Assembly: GCF_014193895.1 (NCBI RefSeq)
Contig: NZ_BLZR01000001.1
Span: 310,001-374,000, forward strand
Length of the DNA: 64,000 bases
DNA from: Clostridium fungisolvens
GTDB lineage: Bacteria > Bacillota > Clostridia > Clostridiales > Clostridiaceae
Direction: 5' to 3'
Under the pieces are notes generated by a model. The model had not been told where the DNA came from. It made no database searches and worked only from the letters and a program-made list of their open reading frames with translations. The stretch's first letter is position 1, and every line of letters begins with the position of its first letter. Position numbers and translations under genes: made by a program. This document shows, in pieces, positions 62,525 to 64,000 of the stretch.

Positions 62525-63613
62525 TTGAAACAAAGATATAGTAAGTTTATAAATATTGCAAAGGCGCTTGGAATAATATCTGTAGTGATAGGTCATAGTG
62601 GGTCTCAATTTGCGCCTTATATTTAATTGTATCATATGGCATTATTCTTTTTTATATCAGGATATTGCTATAACGATAAGTACTCAGACGATATATTACT
62701 TCTTGTAAAGAAAAGATTGAAAACATTATATGTGCCATTTTTAAAGTATGAACTTTTTTTGTTATTGTTTCATAATGTATTCGTAACAATAAATATATAT
62801 CCACCGGAGTTAAGATATAGTAGAGCAGAGTATATAGCTAATTTTATTAAAAATTTTTGCTTTATTTCAACAGAGCAGCTTGGAGGAGCTTTCTGGTTTA
62901 TTGTAAGTTTATTTATTGTAAATATAATGTTTGCTTTGATTAGTTATGTTAGCAACAGAGTATCTAAAAATAATATGGAATCAATTAGAAGAGTAATAGT
63001 TTTTTTGTTATTTTCATTGGGAAATATCATATCAATACATAAGTTTAACATAAGTACAGGGTATATATTATATTATTTTAATACCATAACCACTTCTTTG
63101 GTTGCACTATTAGTATACTATATGGGGTATATATATAAGCAGTATGAAGAAAAAATCCCACTCAATGCTTCACTTGCTATAATTTCAATAGTATTTTTAT
63201 ACATAAATCATAGATACGGTAATATAAGTATGGGAGGTAATTCTTATAATGATCCAGCATTTTTCTTAATTAGTTCTATATGTGGTATATACATTAATCT
63301 GTACATATCTAAATTTATTGCAGAAAGAAAATTATATATAACAATTTTAGAATACATAGGTAAAAATACTATGGTTATAATAGGATTTCACTTCTTAGCT
63401 TTTAAGTTAGTTAGCTTAATAAAAATTAAGTTGTATAATTTGCCGATTCAGGAATTATCAAAGTTTCCTGTGATAAATCAAACTAGGTATTGGTGGGTTT
63501 TATATTCTCTAGCAGGAATTATTTTACCAATATTATTAGTATATATGTTAGAAAAACTGAAGAACGTAATAGTAAGAGCTCGGGTTTCGTATGTAAGTAA
63601 TGTAAATAAATAA
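62525..63613 (+). pseudogene. Acyltransferase-3 family gene interrupted by one in-frame stop
   Basis: From TTG 62525 (RBS GGAGAGG) the frame reads KQRYSKFINIAKALGIISVV then GHSGSQFAPYI, meets TAA at 62624-62626 (codon 34), and continues in the same frame as LYHMALFFFISGYCYNDKYS for 329 more codons to 63613. The two halves are the adjacent first and second helices of an acyltransferase-3 protein, where the stop replaces a residue of the normal 'I.lfHMplFff.SGy' block, probably Tyr. The remaining frame is undamaged, so the mutation is recent, or a second start or readthrough is used. Confidence 0.85.
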
Positions 63614-63639
63614 AAATAGTTTAAATATAGGGTGTATTG

Positions 63640-63680
63640 AAGTTATTAGTGTAAAAATACTAATAACTTTTTTATTTTTT
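63640..63680 (+). terminator. Rho-independent terminator
   Basis: AAGTTATTAGT (63640-63650) pairs with ACTAATAACTT (63659-63669) and is followed by a long T-tract. It closes the interrupted acyltransferase gene. Confidence 0.8.
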
Positions 63681-63886
63681 AAAATCATTAAAAAACTCAA
63701 TTGTTTTAACATATGTATGTACATGAGTGCAAAGATATAATTGCAAAGTTATTTATACTTAAAAATGTGTGATAATTTCTTGATAACCGTGTGAAAATAT
63801 GTAAATGAAAGTCGAAATATGGAGAAAATAATTATTATAGTGTATAATTATATAAATTTAAAAATCATATGACGAGGTTTGTTTTC

Positions 63887-64000
63887 ATGGAAGATAAAAG
63901 GAATTACTATTTTGACAACGCTAAAGCTTTATTAATTTTTTTAGTTGTTCTCACACATATTATTGAACCGGTATTGGATATAAAGTTCAAGCTAAAAACT
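63887..64000 (+). CDS. N-terminal part of an acyltransferase-3 family protein, cut by window edge
   Basis: The 38 codons visible read MEDKRNYYFDNAKALLIFLV then VLTHIIEPVLDIKFKLKT. 'YFDNAK.LLIflVVltH' is the start of the acyltransferase-3 / YfiQ-like group, with the conserved His in helix 1. RBS GACGAGG lies 11 bases before ATG 63887. AT-rich promoter-like sequence (TATAAT at about 63843-63848) is upstream. The remainder is outside the window. Confidence 0.7.
   Translation, partial: MEDKRNYYFDNAKALLIFLVVLTHIIEPVLDIKFKLKT

Noticed and set aside
1..64000. tRNA or rRNA genes
   Set aside because: No cloverleaf with a T-loop GTTCGA/AATC pattern in correct context and no rRNA-like conserved stretches were seen by eye; a dedicated scan was not possible.

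Overview
The base composition (very AT-rich), AAGGAGG-like ribosome binding sites, frequent TTG/GTG starts and the protein families all point to a low-GC Firmicute, most likely a Clostridium-like species. The window is chromosomal in character: two cell-surface polysaccharide regions flank one large type VII (ESX/Ess-like, type VIIb) secretion locus. Decayed insertion sequences and broken genes lie in between.

Region 1 (1-9.3 kb) holds the end of one polysaccharide cluster. It starts with a truncated GT32-like glycosyltransferase and a GT14-like glycosyltransferase. A 4.4 kb graveyard follows, in which two degenerate ISL3-family transposases can still be read. After these come a secreted heparinase II/III-type polysaccharide lyase, a broken VanZ-like gene and a small secreted orphan.

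Region 2 (10-27.3 kb) is an almost intact Wzx/Wzy-type polysaccharide operon on the + strand. It encodes a CapD/WbpM-type 4,6-dehydratase, a DegT aminotransferase, a PglC-type initiating sugar transferase, an ATP-grasp ligase, three GT4 glycosyltransferases, a Wzx flippase, two UDP-sugar dehydrogenases, a Wzy polymerase, an acyltransferase and a UDP-glucuronate 4-epimerase. Together these predict a repeat unit started from a 2,4-diamino or 4-amino sugar and containing uronic acids. The 3' end is bordered by a shrunken ISL3 element that has rewritten the C terminus of a YdcF-like gene.

Region 3 (29.9-53.7 kb) is the most interesting part. It is a T7SS locus wired to Ser/Thr phosphorylation. 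It contains two FHA proteins with an N-terminal DUF6382/EssB-like domain, a PP2C phosphatase, a membrane Ser/Thr kinase with a helical rather than PASTA ectodomain, and a small membrane protein. It also encodes a 2,300-residue Ig-like surface protein, a MinD/CpaE-like ATPase, an EsaB/YukD-like protein, EssC, several WXG100/LXG-like substrates, a candidate effector/immunity pair and a TPR protein. Two of its proteins carry arrays of acidic Thr-x-[LV]-[LF] motifs that look like phosphothreonine ligands for the FHA domains. Canonical EsaA, EssA and EssB genes are not seen. A ribbon-helix-helix protein gene with a cluster of GAAGTTAA inverted repeats upstream closes the region.

Region 4 (54.8-64 kb) is a second, rearranged surface-polysaccharide region. 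A module (terminator, winged-helix-like gene, small coiled-coil gene, Wzx flippase) is present twice, each copy damaged in a different place. Four acyltransferase-3 genes lie here, one interrupted by a single in-frame stop codon and one running off the right edge.
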